From: Aquipseudomonas alcaligenes MRY13-0052
GTDB lineage: Bacteria > Pseudomonadota > Gammaproteobacteria > Pseudomonadales > Pseudomonadaceae
NCBI GenBank assembly: GCA_000474255.1
Contig: BATO01000013.1
Coordinates: 46,897 to 110,896, forward strand
Length of the DNA: 64,000 bases
Direction of reading: 5' to 3'
In this document: positions 27,718 to 36,177 of the stretch, in pieces
How the letters are laid out: each line of letters starts with the position of its first letter
How positions within the stretch are numbered: position 1 is the first letter of the stretch
Made by a program: the position numbers and the translations under genes
Notes under the pieces: generated by a model
What the model saw: only the letters and a program-made list of their open reading frames with translations
Told to the model about the DNA's origin: nothing
The model's database searches: none

Positions 27718-28980
27718 ATGAAGATCGCGCCACAACCTCTTTTTGAGGTACTCACTCGTTTCAAGAAGCTCGAGTTTAAATCCCCAGAGCTGCGATATGA
27801 GCTACCTGAGGTGCGCGCGTTCCTGGAAGGGTTTCCGGCGGCGCTTCGCGCCAAGGAGGGATACGCTGCAGTAGGTGCTTTCCTAAAAACCCGCAGCGAC
27901 AACGAGACAACATTCAACAGCTACCGAAATCATGCAGAGTGCTTACTTCTTTGGTCGCTCCTGGAGGCCCAGAAGCCGCTCCTCGAGTTAAACCACTCGG
28001 ATAGCAAGAGCTTCATAGCATTCTGCCTTAAACCGCCGAACAGCTGGGTTGGGCCGGTCGTAAGGGGTAGGTTCACTCGCATTGGCAGTAGGATGGCGCA
28101 TGAGTCAGACAGCTACATGGTCAATGGAGACTGGCGGCCGTTCAATTGGCACAGTCCAAAACGCGATCGATCTGCCTCCTCAGGATCCGCACCTCCTCCG
28201 CTATCCGGTCCACCAGTGGGCCTATCTCAGGCAAGCCTTAATAAGTGCATATCTGTGTGCAAATGCCTCTTTGTCTATGCCGTTGGTGAGGATCTAACCA
28301 ACGTCAACCCATTCGCATCTAGACGCCTTCCTACTCGTGGAGGCCGTATCCTGCGGAACGATGGAGCGCGTTCGCTGAGCAAGGATCAATGGCTATACGT
28401 GATTGATACAGCAGCTGGTATGGCTTCAGAAGACGTCCGACATGAGCGGACGTTATTCATCCTCGCCACCGTTTACGCCATGTACCTGAACGTATCCGAT
28501 TTATCAGGTACAGGGCGCGACGCTCCGGCGATGAAGGATTTTCGCAGGGACGCTGCTGGTCTCTGGTGGCTCTATTTGCGTAAAGGCGGCCGGTTGATAG
28601 ACAGAGTTCGTGCGCCGCAGGAGTACCTGGATGTTTACCTTGCACGTTACCGGCGCATTTTAAACCTACCTCCCCTGCCCTCCGACGACGAGGCCGTACC
28701 TCTACTATGTACCCTGAGAGGGCGACCGGGATTGTCCGACCACCACATCCGCGGACTCCTCCAGCCGGTGTTTGATTTAGCCCTTGTTCGAATGCGGCAG
28801 GACGGGTGGAGTGAAATGGAGGTTGATCAGTTACGATCGGCATCGCTCCAGTGGATCCGTAACACCTCTGCCAGGCTTGCCTCACCGAACCTCAATGTTT
28901 TGGAGTTACAAGCCGCTCTTCGCATCCGTGATGTAATCCGCTACACCGCCACGGTGCCTAATGAAGAAAGTGACAGCTAA
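27718..28980 (+). CDS. Degenerate tyrosine recombinase/integrase-like protein
   Basis: This 420-aa protein has an N-terminal SAM-like core-binding region (residues ~80-230) and a C-terminal phage-integrase-like catalytic domain. Several catalytic positions look changed: the first Arg region reads YLNVSDL (Asn where Arg is usual), the HxxR box reads QWIR, and the third box LRIRDVIRYTA lacks the usual LGH but keeps Tyr. It may be an accessory or inactive recombinase, as in multi-recombinase elements, or a divergent subfamily. It lies 153 bp after the repeat array, which may be its binding region. Confidence 0.6.
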   Translation: MKIAPQPLFEVLTRFKKLEFKSPELRYELPEVRAFLEGFPAALRAKEGYAAVGAFLKTRSDNETTFNSYRNHAECLLLWSLLEAQKPLLELNHSDSKSFIAFCLKPPNSWVGPVVRGRFTRIGSRMAHESDSYMVNGDWRPFNWHSPKRDRSASSGSAPPPLSGPPVGLSQASLNKCISVCKCLFVYAVGEDLTNVNPFASRRLPTRGGRILRNDGARSLSKDQWLYVIDTAAGMASEDVRHERTLFILATVYAMYLNVSDLSGTGRDAPAMKDFRRDAAGLWWLYLRKGGRLIDRVRAPQEYLDVYLARYRRILNLPPLPSDDEAVPLLCTLRGRPGLSDHHIRGLLQPVFDLALVRMRQDGWSEMEVDQLRSASLQWIRNTSARLASPNLNVLELQAALRIRDVIRYTATVPNEESDS

Positions 28981-29131
28981 GGGACCTGCTGCCCGCCTAA
29001 ATCTGCAAATAAATCTGCAGAACAGCACATCTGCCGGCACTGGAACCCTTATTCTAGAGGCCTTAAGCTGTCATGGTGAAAAGTGCAAAAATATATGCAT
29101 ATTCATCAGTAAAGATCGTTCGTCCGAGCCC

Positions 29132-29929
29132 TCAAAAGAGCTTTCCCCACTCTCTGTGGGCTAACGCGCTACACACACTGGGGGCGCCACCAAAGCAACG
29201 TAGCGACACTATTTTCATCCGGGCCTCTGAGTCGTAAGTCACTGTTACGCCATCTTCGTTAAGCAACACACCGCCAGCCCCGATTAGCAGAGCATGGCCA
29301 CCAACGACGTCATGAGCCGAGACCGGCACGAGAGAAATTCCCGCAATAGCGTCGCCGGCGGCTACGCGAGCCAAGCGATACGCAATGCTGGGGGAAGGAA
29401 CAAAAGCTGCGGGCGCGCACAGCTCGGCGTTGAGTTCTGGCTTGTTAATTGCCGCAGTGCTCACCAGGACCTGGCAGCCCGCGTCCAGAGCTCGATGCGC
29501 AAGCTGAGCGCTCACTTTGTGGTTATTGCGGATAACGCTTCCGCAGCCTTCCGCCCATGAGATGCAATCGGGCCCCAGATCTGGAGTGACCGGTGCGTAG
29601 ACCACACCGAGAACGGGCGTCGCATTGCGCAGAAGCCCTACTGAAACTGCAGATCCTTTATGCCCTTGTAGAAAATCGCTGGTTCCATCGTTGGGGTCTA
29701 CAACCCAACAATACTCGTGGCCAGCCAGGCTGGAGCCTGTTTCTTCTCCCCAGAAATCGCATGGCAGAAGGTCAAGGAGCCCCCTGCGCAGTACCACTTC
29801 GATTTCGGCGTCTACTTCTGCCTTGTCGCCGTAGCCACGCGGCCCGCCTGGAAGATCCCACTCGGCTGCAAGGAGCTTCCCTGCCAACAGCACCTTCTCA
29901 GTGACGAGCTTTAGCAATTCCTGGTTCAT
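29132..29929 (-). CDS. Inositol monophosphatase-like phosphatase (CysQ/IMPase superfamily)
   Basis: Mg-dependent phosphatase of the FIG superfamily, 265 aa. The three metal-binding motifs are visible: GEET near residue 60, DPNDGTSDF (DPIDGTxNF-type) near residue 79, and a C-terminal SAHDVVGGHALLIGAGG corresponding to WDxAAG with Ala-His replacing the Trp. Substrates in the family include inositol phosphates, fructose-1,6-bisphosphate and PAP(S). The gene faces the recombinase and stands alone; relatives occur in phage-defence regions and could dephosphorylate a signalling nucleotide, but that is inference. Confidence 0.8.
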   Translation of the reverse strand: MNQELLKLVTEKVLLAGKLLAAEWDLPGGPRGYGDKAEVDAEIEVVLRRGLLDLLPCDFWGEETGSSLAGHEYCWVVDPNDGTSDFLQGHKGSAVSVGLLRNATPVLGVVYAPVTPDLGPDCISWAEGCGSVIRNNHKVSAQLAHRALDAGCQVLVSTAAINKPELNAELCAPAAFVPSPSIAYRLARVAAGDAIAGISLVPVSAHDVVGGHALLIGAGGVLLNEDGVTVTYDSEARMKIVSLRCFGGAPSVCSALAHREWGKLF

Positions 29930-30340
29930 GGTCGGGCACCTGCGCTAAAGACCCTGCACTCAGTGTTGCACATCTGTGGGGTTTGCTATGGGACTGCTCC
30001 CCTGCCCCCTTTACCAACTGTCGGATACCTGCTGGTAAGCGCTTACCAGCGGGGAAAGCGAAACGGATATCGAACACCGAAGACATGATGGGGATGTTGC
30101 TCCGCGTACCACATGATGTGCGACCGGCAGAAATCACGGAACGCCTCAGTCGTCCACAGCTGACGCAACTCAGATCTGGTTAGACGTAGTGAACCATCTT
30201 CTCTGTGCTTGGAGCTAAATACTCTTCCTGTGTACGGGTTGCGCTTCGGCCATGCCCGGTTTGCATTCCGAAGATGCCCTTGCGGTTTTGAGGGGTAAGC
30301 CTACAGCCAGTCACCAGTACGGAGCGCGAAGCTCCGTACT
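29930..30340. other. Intergenic stretch with two perfect palindromes
   Basis: About 410 bp without a supported gene. It holds a perfect 20-bp palindrome GCTGGTAAGCGCTTACCAGC at 30031-30050. It also holds a hairpin AGTACGGAGC-GCGAA-GCTCCGTACT at 30316-30340 that abuts the truncated tnpA. The segment GAGGGGTAAGCC just before the hairpin resembles a Tn3-family end only loosely. The missing 5' part of tnpA was not found here in any frame. Confidence 0.5.
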
Positions 30341-30697
30341 ATGAGAAACCTTCGCGCCCAGTCCTTCGGTGGCGACGTGATCGCCGAGAACGATCCGGAC
30401 GAGCAACAGAAGCGACTGCGCTACAACGACATGGTGGCCTCGTCGGTGATCCTGCAGAACACTGTGGACATGATGCGGATCCTGCAGAAATTGGCCCGCG
30501 AGGGCTGGCAGTTCACCGATGAAGATGTGTCCTTCCTCAGCCCCTACCTGACCAGCAACGTCAAGCGTTTCGGCGAGTTCAACCTCAAGCTCAACCGGCC
30601 GCCGGAGCCCTGGATCAAAGACTCGGTGTTCCAGCAGGCAGCCGGGTCCATCCGCACTGGCAAGCTCGGTACTGCGGAAACCGAGGAGATGACCTGA
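30341..30697 (+). pseudogene. tnpA: 3' remnant of a Tn3-family transposase tnpA
   Basis: The 118 codons match the C-terminal end of Tn3-family DDE transposases of the Tn4651 type. Characteristic parts are RYNDMVASSVILQNTVDM, FLSPYLTSNVKRFGEF and a final PPEPW. A full TnpA is about 1000 aa, so roughly 90% of the gene is missing; the frame is open only from 30299 (stop at 30296). It is followed by tnpC with a 1-bp overlap, as expected for Tn4651/Tn4652 relatives. With no complete transposase visible here, autonomous movement from these genes is not possible. Confidence 0.75.
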
Positions 30698-31059
30698 TGA
30701 ACATTCCTCCTGCGTCATTTCGCGTCACGCCCTACGGCGAGGTAGATGCCGAGGCGCTGGAGCGTTTGCATGACGACTACGACACCATCCAGTTGCTGCG
30801 TCTAGTCGATGGGCTGGATCTGCTGCTGAAGGAAATGAACAACATCGGCGGCCTCAGGGATGGCCTCCTGCGGGTACATGCCATGGCGAAAACGGTGCTC
30901 GATGGTGCGGCACTATCGGTGTCTGTGACGGAAGGCGGCAGTATCTGGGAGGAAGCCGAGTCGCTTGATGAGGATCTGGTGGAACTGGGCAATTGGCTGG
31001 CCAGTGTCAGAGTTCAACTGAAACCCTTGATCGAACTCATGCCGGTCGATCCTCATTAA
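30697..31059 (+). CDS. tnpC: TnpC-like post-transcriptional regulator of Tn3-family transposase
   Basis: This 120-aa acidic helical protein begins in the TGATGA stop/start overlap with tnpA. In Tn4652 a ~120-aa protein, TnpC, is encoded directly after tnpA and lowers TnpA levels post-transcriptionally; size, position and the tnpS/tnpT genes upstream all fit. No DNA-binding or RNA-binding motif is evident by eye. With tnpA truncated its regulatory target here is lost, though it could act on a related transposon elsewhere in the cell. Confidence 0.75.
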   Translation: MNIPPASFRVTPYGEVDAEALERLHDDYDTIQLLRLVDGLDLLLKEMNNIGGLRDGLLRVHAMAKTVLDGAALSVSVTEGGSIWEEAESLDEDLVELGNWLASVRVQLKPLIELMPVDPH

Positions 31060-31088
31060 CCAGCTAGTCGCCAGCGACACCGAGCAAG

Positions 31089-31943
31089 CTACTGACTTCT
31101 GAACGGCTCGACAATCTGACCCACATAGCCTGTCGGATAGTCCCGGTCACGCAGTCCTACTTCGGCGCTGCTGGGCTTGCTTGCGCTGTCATAGAAGGTT
31201 CCAAGCAGTTGATCCCACACCAGCAAGAACTCACCAAAATTGACCTGCGCATCCTCGAAGTCGCGTTTGTGATGCCAGCGGTGTGTTTCTGCAACGCCGA
31301 TGACGCGCCGTAGCCAGCCCAACGAGTAGTCCAGATTTGAGTGCTGGAAGGCCAAATGTACCGTCAGGATGCCGAACCAGGTGGCCACGAGTGCAGAAGG
31401 AGTGCCCATCGCAAAGAGCACGAGCAGCCCAGGCCCTGCCATGATGGCGGCATGCAACGGGTGCCGGCGCTCGCCGTTCATCCAGTAGAGCCGCTCAGCG
31501 CTATGATGTGGCTCATGCAAGCGCCACAGCCATGGAACCTGATGGCTGAAGCGGTGCATGGCGTACAAGCTAAGGTCCAGCACGGCGGCGACAATGACTA
31601 GCTGAGCCCACAGCGGTAACTCTGTTGGGAAGACACGGAACTCTGCGGGCACCCAATCGCCCAGCCGGGCCAGCACGGTCGCCGTAATCTGGATCACGGA
31701 CAGGTTCACGACCATATGGATGATATCAGTAAGGGTATCCTGGTGGTCCTCCAACCAGTCGTCACGGAACGGCTGCACGCGTTCCAGCAGCGCCACCAGC
31801 AGAATCCCTAGGGCGGCAATGATCGGCGTGCTGGGCCAATACGGAATACCCGTGTAGAGCAACCAGATCATCCAAGCTGCGGCCCCGCCCAAGATTGTTG
31901 GGTAGCTGAGCCAGCGGATCATGAACCTGAGTGAATTGCCCAT
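31089..31943 (-). CDS. Sterol desaturase/fatty acid hydroxylase family membrane protein
   Basis: About 284 aa with several hydrophobic segments and the di-iron histidine clusters of the fatty-acid hydroxylase superfamily: HRFSH, HEPHHS and HRWHH. Such enzymes hydroxylate or desaturate membrane lipids or carotenoid/sterol-like substrates in the inner membrane. The frame extends to 31985, but ATG 31943 is preferred because GGGAGGG lies right before it. It follows tnpC convergently. An AraC regulator lies upstream on the same strand, probably controlling it. Confidence 0.88.
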   Translation of the reverse strand: MGNSLRFMIRWLSYPTILGGAAAWMIWLLYTGIPYWPSTPIIAALGILLVALLERVQPFRDDWLEDHQDTLTDIIHMVVNLSVIQITATVLARLGDWVPAEFRVFPTELPLWAQLVIVAAVLDLSLYAMHRFSHQVPWLWRLHEPHHSAERLYWMNGERRHPLHAAIMAGPGLLVLFAMGTPSALVATWFGILTVHLAFQHSNLDYSLGWLRRVIGVAETHRWHHKRDFEDAQVNFGEFLLVWDQLLGTFYDSASKPSSAEVGLRDRDYPTGYVGQIVEPFRSQ

Positions 31944-32016
31944 CGTGAAGCCCTCCCTGAGATGACTCCACTTTGTGCCAATCACCTGTGATGGCGCTTG
32001 AACAGAAAAGCTGAAT

Positions 32017-32751
32017 TCAGCCTTTCAGACTGACATGACCCAAGGCAGATGAGGGGTCGAGGCCAAACAGGTCGCGGAAGGTGCGGGAAAAGTGGGCAGC
32101 GTCAGCGAAGCCGGCAGCGTGGGCGGCCGCAGTCAGGTTGGCGCCGCTGGCGATATGCTGGAGCGCTATGACCAGGCGATTCCATTTCCGGTAGCTGCGC
32201 AGCGGCAGACCGGTCTGTTCGACGAACCAATGTGAGAATCGGGTAGGCGACAGATGAACGCGCTTGGCCAACGCCTGCCTGCCATTAATCGGCTCTTTTA
32301 ACGCAGCGAGGACCGACTGCAGTCGCGGATCGGAGGCCGGCGGAGTCGTAAGGTTGAGAACAAGGCGCACCATTTCCCGAATTTGCTGGGCTGACGGATC
32401 GGAGCTGCTCAGCAATTTTCGCAGCGATGCTGTATCGCCCATCTGAATCGGAGTGATGCCCTCCCCGATGTTATCGGGAAGTGCTCGCGCCTCATCGGAC
32501 AGCGCGTCGAGGTAGATCGACAACACTTCGTCAGCTTCGATCTGATGGGCCACCCCTGCCCTGATGCAGATGGCCCTTGCCGTCACCGACGAGGATGTAC
32601 ACTTCACAGTCAAGCTGCCGTTCAAGCTGACGGTAATTTGATGCGCCATGTGGCTATGCCAATCTTGGCTACCCGCCTGCCCCAGAAAAATGCCCAGCCC
32701 GGGTGAAATCCAGGCTCTGCCATGCCAGCCGATACCCTGCGTTGCGTTCAT
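32017..32751 (-). CDS. AraC-family transcriptional regulator
   Basis: This 244-aa protein has an N-terminal cupin-like ligand domain (His-rich start WHSHMAHQITV) and a C-terminal AraC/XylS double helix-turn-helix (residues ~150-240). Both recognition regions are visible: LAKRVHLSPTRFSHWF and AAHAAGFADAAHFSRTFR. A GAGG ribosome site precedes the ATG. It lies 73 bp upstream of the sterol-desaturase-like gene and in the same direction, so joint transcription or local control is likely. Phased TTATAG hexamers lie 54-80 bp upstream. Confidence 0.9.
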   Translation of the reverse strand: MNATQGIGWHGRAWISPGLGIFLGQAGSQDWHSHMAHQITVSLNGSLTVKCTSSSVTARAICIRAGVAHQIEADEVLSIYLDALSDEARALPDNIGEGITPIQMGDTASLRKLLSSSDPSAQQIREMVRLVLNLTTPPASDPRLQSVLAALKEPINGRQALAKRVHLSPTRFSHWFVEQTGLPLRSYRKWNRLVIALQHIASGANLTAAAHAAGFADAAHFSRTFRDLFGLDPSSALGHVSLKG

Positions 32752-32804
32752 TCAGCGGCACCTCAGGGTTCCACATCCCGCTGCATTTTGTGCACTAATG
32801 AGCT

Positions 32805-32831
32805 TTATAGCTAATTATAGAGTGATTATAG
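32805..32831. repeat. Phased TTATAG hexamers, left copy of an inverted pair
   Basis: TTATAG occurs at 32805, 32815 and 32826, about one helical turn apart. The reverse complement of this ~32-bp segment matches 61345-61376 at all but a few positions, including spacing. On the minus strand each hexamer reads CTATAA(T), so some may act as -10 elements for the AraC gene. See the matching entry at 61349-61385. Confidence 0.6.
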
Positions 32832-32965
32832 AATCCTCTTTGGCCTGAACTCTATCGCTTGCTCGATTGAAATCTCACCCGCTACAAAATCAGCTCGCCC
32901 TGTGAGACTAGACACTCTATTTGATCCAAATCAACGAAGTGCTGTTATCGTCAAAAGGAGCATTC

Positions 32966-33058
32966 ATGGCTCGGGGGCAATCTGCTATCGTCGGCCTATT
33001 GCCCCGCCTGGTGAATTGCTGTGCGTCGGATTGGATTGATCCTGCTAATGATTGCTAG
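32966..33058 (+). CDS. Possible 30-aa leader ORF ahead of the cus operon
   Basis: ATG 32966 follows a strong AGGAG and encodes 30 residues ending CASDWIDPANDC. It overlaps the start of the small exported protein at GTG 33021, which has no ribosome site of its own. It may be a leader that couples translation of the next gene, or a mark of a frameshift in that gene's 5' end. No family recognised. Confidence 0.3.
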   Translation: MARGQSAIVGLLPRLVNCCASDWIDPANDC

Positions 33059-33365
33059 CCTCGTGCTGCCGACCTTCGGCGGTGTGGCTTTCAGCATGCC
33101 GGCACAACCTTGCCCGATGCAGAGCGCCGATCATCAGGGCCATGCAATGGCCGATGCTCCGTGCTGCGAGCAAATGGACAAGTCTGATGGGGTGGCCAAG
33201 AAGTCCCCTTGCAAACCCGGCCAGGAATGCAAGACCGGAGGACTTCTCCAGACCACCGTGATCAAGAGCATATCCCCTCTCCCCTCACGCCCCGAGATAT
33301 TGCTGACCCAGTCGGTGATTAAGCGAGAGCCCGCAGGACTCTGGCGCCCTCCTCGTTTCGTCTAA
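33021..33365 (+). CDS. Small exported Cys/His/Met-rich protein at the head of the cus operon
   Basis: This 114-aa protein starts with a signal peptide (LILLMIASLVLPTFGGVAFS), followed by a putative soft-metal-binding part: CPMQ, HQGHAM, CCEQM, SPCKPGQEC. It precedes the efflux genes on the same strand with a 92-bp gap. It is probably a periplasmic copper/silver-binding accessory; similar short proteins often head cus/czc-like operons. The GTG start at 33021 is the only in-frame option after a stop at 33012, with no good ribosome site. Confidence 0.6.
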   Translation: MRRIGLILLMIASLVLPTFGGVAFSMPAQPCPMQSADHQGHAMADAPCCEQMDKSDGVAKKSPCKPGQECKTGGLLQTTVIKSISPLPSRPEILLTQSVIKREPAGLWRPPRFV

Positions 33366-33457
33366 TGCAGTGATCATCCCGCGCCTTACAGTCAGGCGCA
33401 TCGTCGCGGTCACGTTTCGTAGTCGCGACTTCGATCAATCGCATTGGAGGCGAAAGC

Positions 33458-34720
33458 ATGTCCGCTTTCCTTTTTCCACGCCGTGGCTTTCTCGGTGTGT
33501 TGGCTGCCGCATTCTGGGCAGCTCCCTGGCTTGCCGCGCAGGCGCAGCCCCTAACTTTCGAACGAGCCCAAGCTCTGGCCGAGCAGAGTGCCCCTGAGAA
33601 CCTCGCGCGCCAGGCGCAGGTGGCATCGGCACAGCAGGCTGTCGAGCCCGCAGACGCCCTGCCCGATCCCAAGCTGATTCTAGGCATCGACAACCTGCCG
33701 ATCGAAGGCCCTGACCGTTACACGCTTAATCGTGACTCCATGACCATGCGCCGCATTGGGTTCATGCAGGAAGTCCCCAACAGTGACAAGCGTCAGGCTC
33801 GGCGCCAGTTGGCCGAGGCTTCAGTAGGCCGAGCCGAGGCCGAGCAGCGTGCCATGCAGTTGGAGATCAAGCGCCAGACGGCAGTGAGCTGGCTGGATGT
33901 GTACTACGCCGAACGCAGTGTTGGCCTCTTCGATCAACTGGACCGTCAGATCGAGATGCTCCGCTCGACCGTGCAATCGCTGATTGCCGGCGGTAGTGCT
34001 CAGCCTGGCGAGCTGTTGCAGGCCGACCAGGAAGCTTTGGCGTTACAAGATCGGCGAGATGAACTGAATCGCGATGTGGCAGTAGCTCGTGCCAAGCTGC
34101 GCCGCTGGATAGGCAACGAGGCTGACCAGCCTTTGCAAGGAGGTGTTCCCAGTCTGAACCTGGTGGCACCGCACCTGCAGCAACGCATTGCCTCACACCC
34201 TGAGTTGCGCGCTGCCTCCGCCCGAGTCGGCGAGGCTAGCGCCGAGCTGAACGAGGCCATCGCCGAGAAGACCCCCGACTGGGGTGTTGAGTTTGCCTAC
34301 AACAATCGCGACAACCAGTTCGGCGATATGGTGATGGTGCAATTTACCTTCGACCTGCCGTTGTTCGTAGGCACACGTCAGGGGCCCAAGATCAACGCCA
34401 GACAACAAAGCGTGTCGCAGATGGAAGCCGAGCAGGAAGCATTACTGCGCGCCCATCAGGCTGAGCTGGAAGGCGGTATTGCCGAGCTTGAGCAACTGCG
34501 CAGGACCTTGTCACGCACCGAAAAAACCTTGATCCCGCTTGCAAGCAAACGTGCCGATCTCGAACTGGCCGCTTACCAAGCCGGTAACAGCCAGCTCACA
34601 TCCGTTATTACTGCCCAGCGCGACCTGATTGATGCGCAACTGCGGCAGATTGAACAACAGCGCAAGTTGAGCCAGCTCTCCGCAAGCCTGTACTACGCCT
34701 ATGTGGAGGGCCTGAAATGA
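33458..34720 (+). CDS. cusC: CusC/CzcC-type outer membrane efflux protein (TolC family)
   Basis: TolC-family outer membrane factor of 420 aa. A hydrophobic signal region is followed by two repeated helical halves, each rich in Ala/Glu/Gln and typical of the periplasmic tunnel (AEQRAMQLEIKRQTAVSWLD and LADLELAAYQAGNSQLT-like). It forms the outer channel of a tripartite heavy-metal RND pump with the adaptor and CusA-like transporter encoded next. An ideal TTGGAGG ribosome site precedes ATG 33458. Its stop overlaps the adaptor ATG by 4 bp. Confidence 0.88.
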   Translation: MSAFLFPRRGFLGVLAAAFWAAPWLAAQAQPLTFERAQALAEQSAPENLARQAQVASAQQAVEPADALPDPKLILGIDNLPIEGPDRYTLNRDSMTMRRIGFMQEVPNSDKRQARRQLAEASVGRAEAEQRAMQLEIKRQTAVSWLDVYYAERSVGLFDQLDRQIEMLRSTVQSLIAGGSAQPGELLQADQEALALQDRRDELNRDVAVARAKLRRWIGNEADQPLQGGVPSLNLVAPHLQQRIASHPELRAASARVGEASAELNEAIAEKTPDWGVEFAYNNRDNQFGDMVMVQFTFDLPLFVGTRQGPKINARQQSVSQMEAEQEALLRAHQAELEGGIAELEQLRRTLSRTEKTLIPLASKRADLELAAYQAGNSQLTSVITAQRDLIDAQLRQIEQQRKLSQLSASLYYAYVEGLK

Positions 34721-36177
34721 AGATATCGACATTTGGTTTTGCGGTCGCCGTGCTGACCGTGGGCATTGGCGCGGCGGGCGGTGGCTACTGGCTGGCCCAG
34801 CGGCAAGCCAAACACGAGCTACTGCCTAGCTCCGCACCGACGGACGAGCGCAAGGTGCTCTATTGGTACGACCCGATGCAGCCTGAGCAGCGCTTCGATA
34901 AACCGGGCAAGTCACCTTTCATGGATATGGAGCTTGTCCCTAAATACGCAGGATCCGAGCAAGATCCGTCTGTCCTGAGCGTCCCCGCTCAAGCCGTGCA
35001 GAACCTCGGAATGCGGACCTCGACGGTGATCCGCGGTGTACTGCCCTCGGATATCGAGGTGGTCGGCTCCCTGGCCTATAACCAGCGAGAGGTAGCGAAC
35101 CTCCAGGCCCGCGCTGGCGGATTCGTCGAGCGGGTTTACGGGCGTGCCCCTGGCGATGTACTGCCAGCTGGAACACCCCTGGTCGACCTGCTGATTCCCG
35201 AGTGGTCCGCCGCGCAGTTGGAGTTCCTCGCGGTACTGCGTACCGGTGACGCCCGCTTGATCACTGCGGCCCAAGAGCGCCTCCGCCTGCTCGGCATGCC
35301 ACAAGCGTTGATAGAGCAGGTTCGCCGCAGCGGCAAACCGCGGGCAGTGCAAACCCTCACCACACCTATCAGCGGCGAGCTCCAAGCCTTGCAGGTACGC
35401 GCCGGGATGACCGTTGAAGCCGGGCAGGATCTGGCGTTGATCAACGGGCTGTCCAGTGTCTGGCTCGATGCGGCGATACCCGAGGCCATGGCCGGAAGTA
35501 TCCAGGTCGGGGACGAGATCCGCGCCAACCTGACGGCCTTTCCTGATCGACCGCTGCTGGGCCGCGTCATAGCCTTGCTGCCGAGTGCCGATCCGCAAAC
35601 GCGCACGCTCACGGTACGCAGCGAGCTACCCAACCCTGCCGGTAAGTTGCGCCCCGGCATGTTCGCCGCCGTACGCCTGAACAGTGCCGTCGAACAATCC
35701 ACGCTTCTTGTGCCGAGTGAAGCCGTGATTCGCACCGGGAAGCGTGCATTGGTGATGCTGGCCGAAGGCGACGGACGCTACCGTCCCCAGGAAATCACCT
35801 TGGGCCGCGAGGCCGATGGGCGTCTGGAGGTGTTTTCCGGTCTTGAGGAAGGTCAGGCGGTCGTTACCTCCGGCCAGTTCCTCATCGATTCGGAAGCCAG
35901 CCTGCAGGGCATCCTGGCCGGCAATGCAGAACAGGACAGCACGGAGGGGCTGCATGTGTCTCACGGCGTTATTCGCGCACTGGACGGGAAACAAGTCACC
36001 CTGGAGCATGGCCCCTTCGAGAGCCTGAATATGCCAGGTATGACCATGGCTTTTCCTCTGGTCAGCTCCGAAGTAGCTGTGGGACTTAAGCCAGGAGATC
36101 ACGTACGCATCGCCGCACGTCAGACAAACTCCGGCCTGCTGATCGAGCAGCTCCGCAAGGAAGGAGACCAGCCATGA
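34717..36177 (+). CDS. cusB: CusB-type RND periplasmic adaptor with CusF-like tail
   Basis: Membrane fusion protein of 486 aa with an N-terminal anchor/signal and a heavy-metal-binding domain ([12 protein letters not shown]... [11 protein letters not shown], residues ~48-75). The lipoyl/barrel adaptor core follows. The C-terminal ~75 residues form a CusF-like copper-binding domain containing MPGMTMAF. CusF-type domains bind Cu(I)/Ag(I) through Met and Trp/His, so this fusion carries the metal chaperone on the adaptor itself. It overlaps cusC and cusA by 4 bp each. The metal-binding residues favour copper/silver over zinc/cobalt. Confidence 0.9.
   Translation: MKISTFGFAVAVLTVGIGAAGGGYWLAQRQAKHELLPSSAPTDERKVLYWYDPMQPEQRFDKPGKSPFMDMELVPKYAGSEQDPSVLSVPAQAVQNLGMRTSTVIRGVLPSDIEVVGSLAYNQREVANLQARAGGFVERVYGRAPGDVLPAGTPLVDLLIPEWSAAQLEFLAVLRTGDARLITAAQERLRLLGMPQALIEQVRRSGKPRAVQTLTTPISGELQALQVRAGMTVEAGQDLALINGLSSVWLDAAIPEAMAGSIQVGDEIRANLTAFPDRPLLGRVIALLPSADPQTRTLTVRSELPNPAGKLRPGMFAAVRLNSAVEQSTLLVPSEAVIRTGKRALVMLAEGDGRYRPQEITLGREADGRLEVFSGLEEGQAVVTSGQFLIDSEASLQGILAGNAEQDSTEGLHVSHGVIRALDGKQVTLEHGPFESLNMPGMTMAFPLVSSEVAVGLKPGDHVRIAARQTNSGLLIEQLRKEGDQP

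Noticed and set aside
28961..29164. 67-codon ORF overlapping the recombinase end
   Set aside because: No ribosome site, low-complexity Ser/Leu composition, and overlap with the convergent phosphatase gene.
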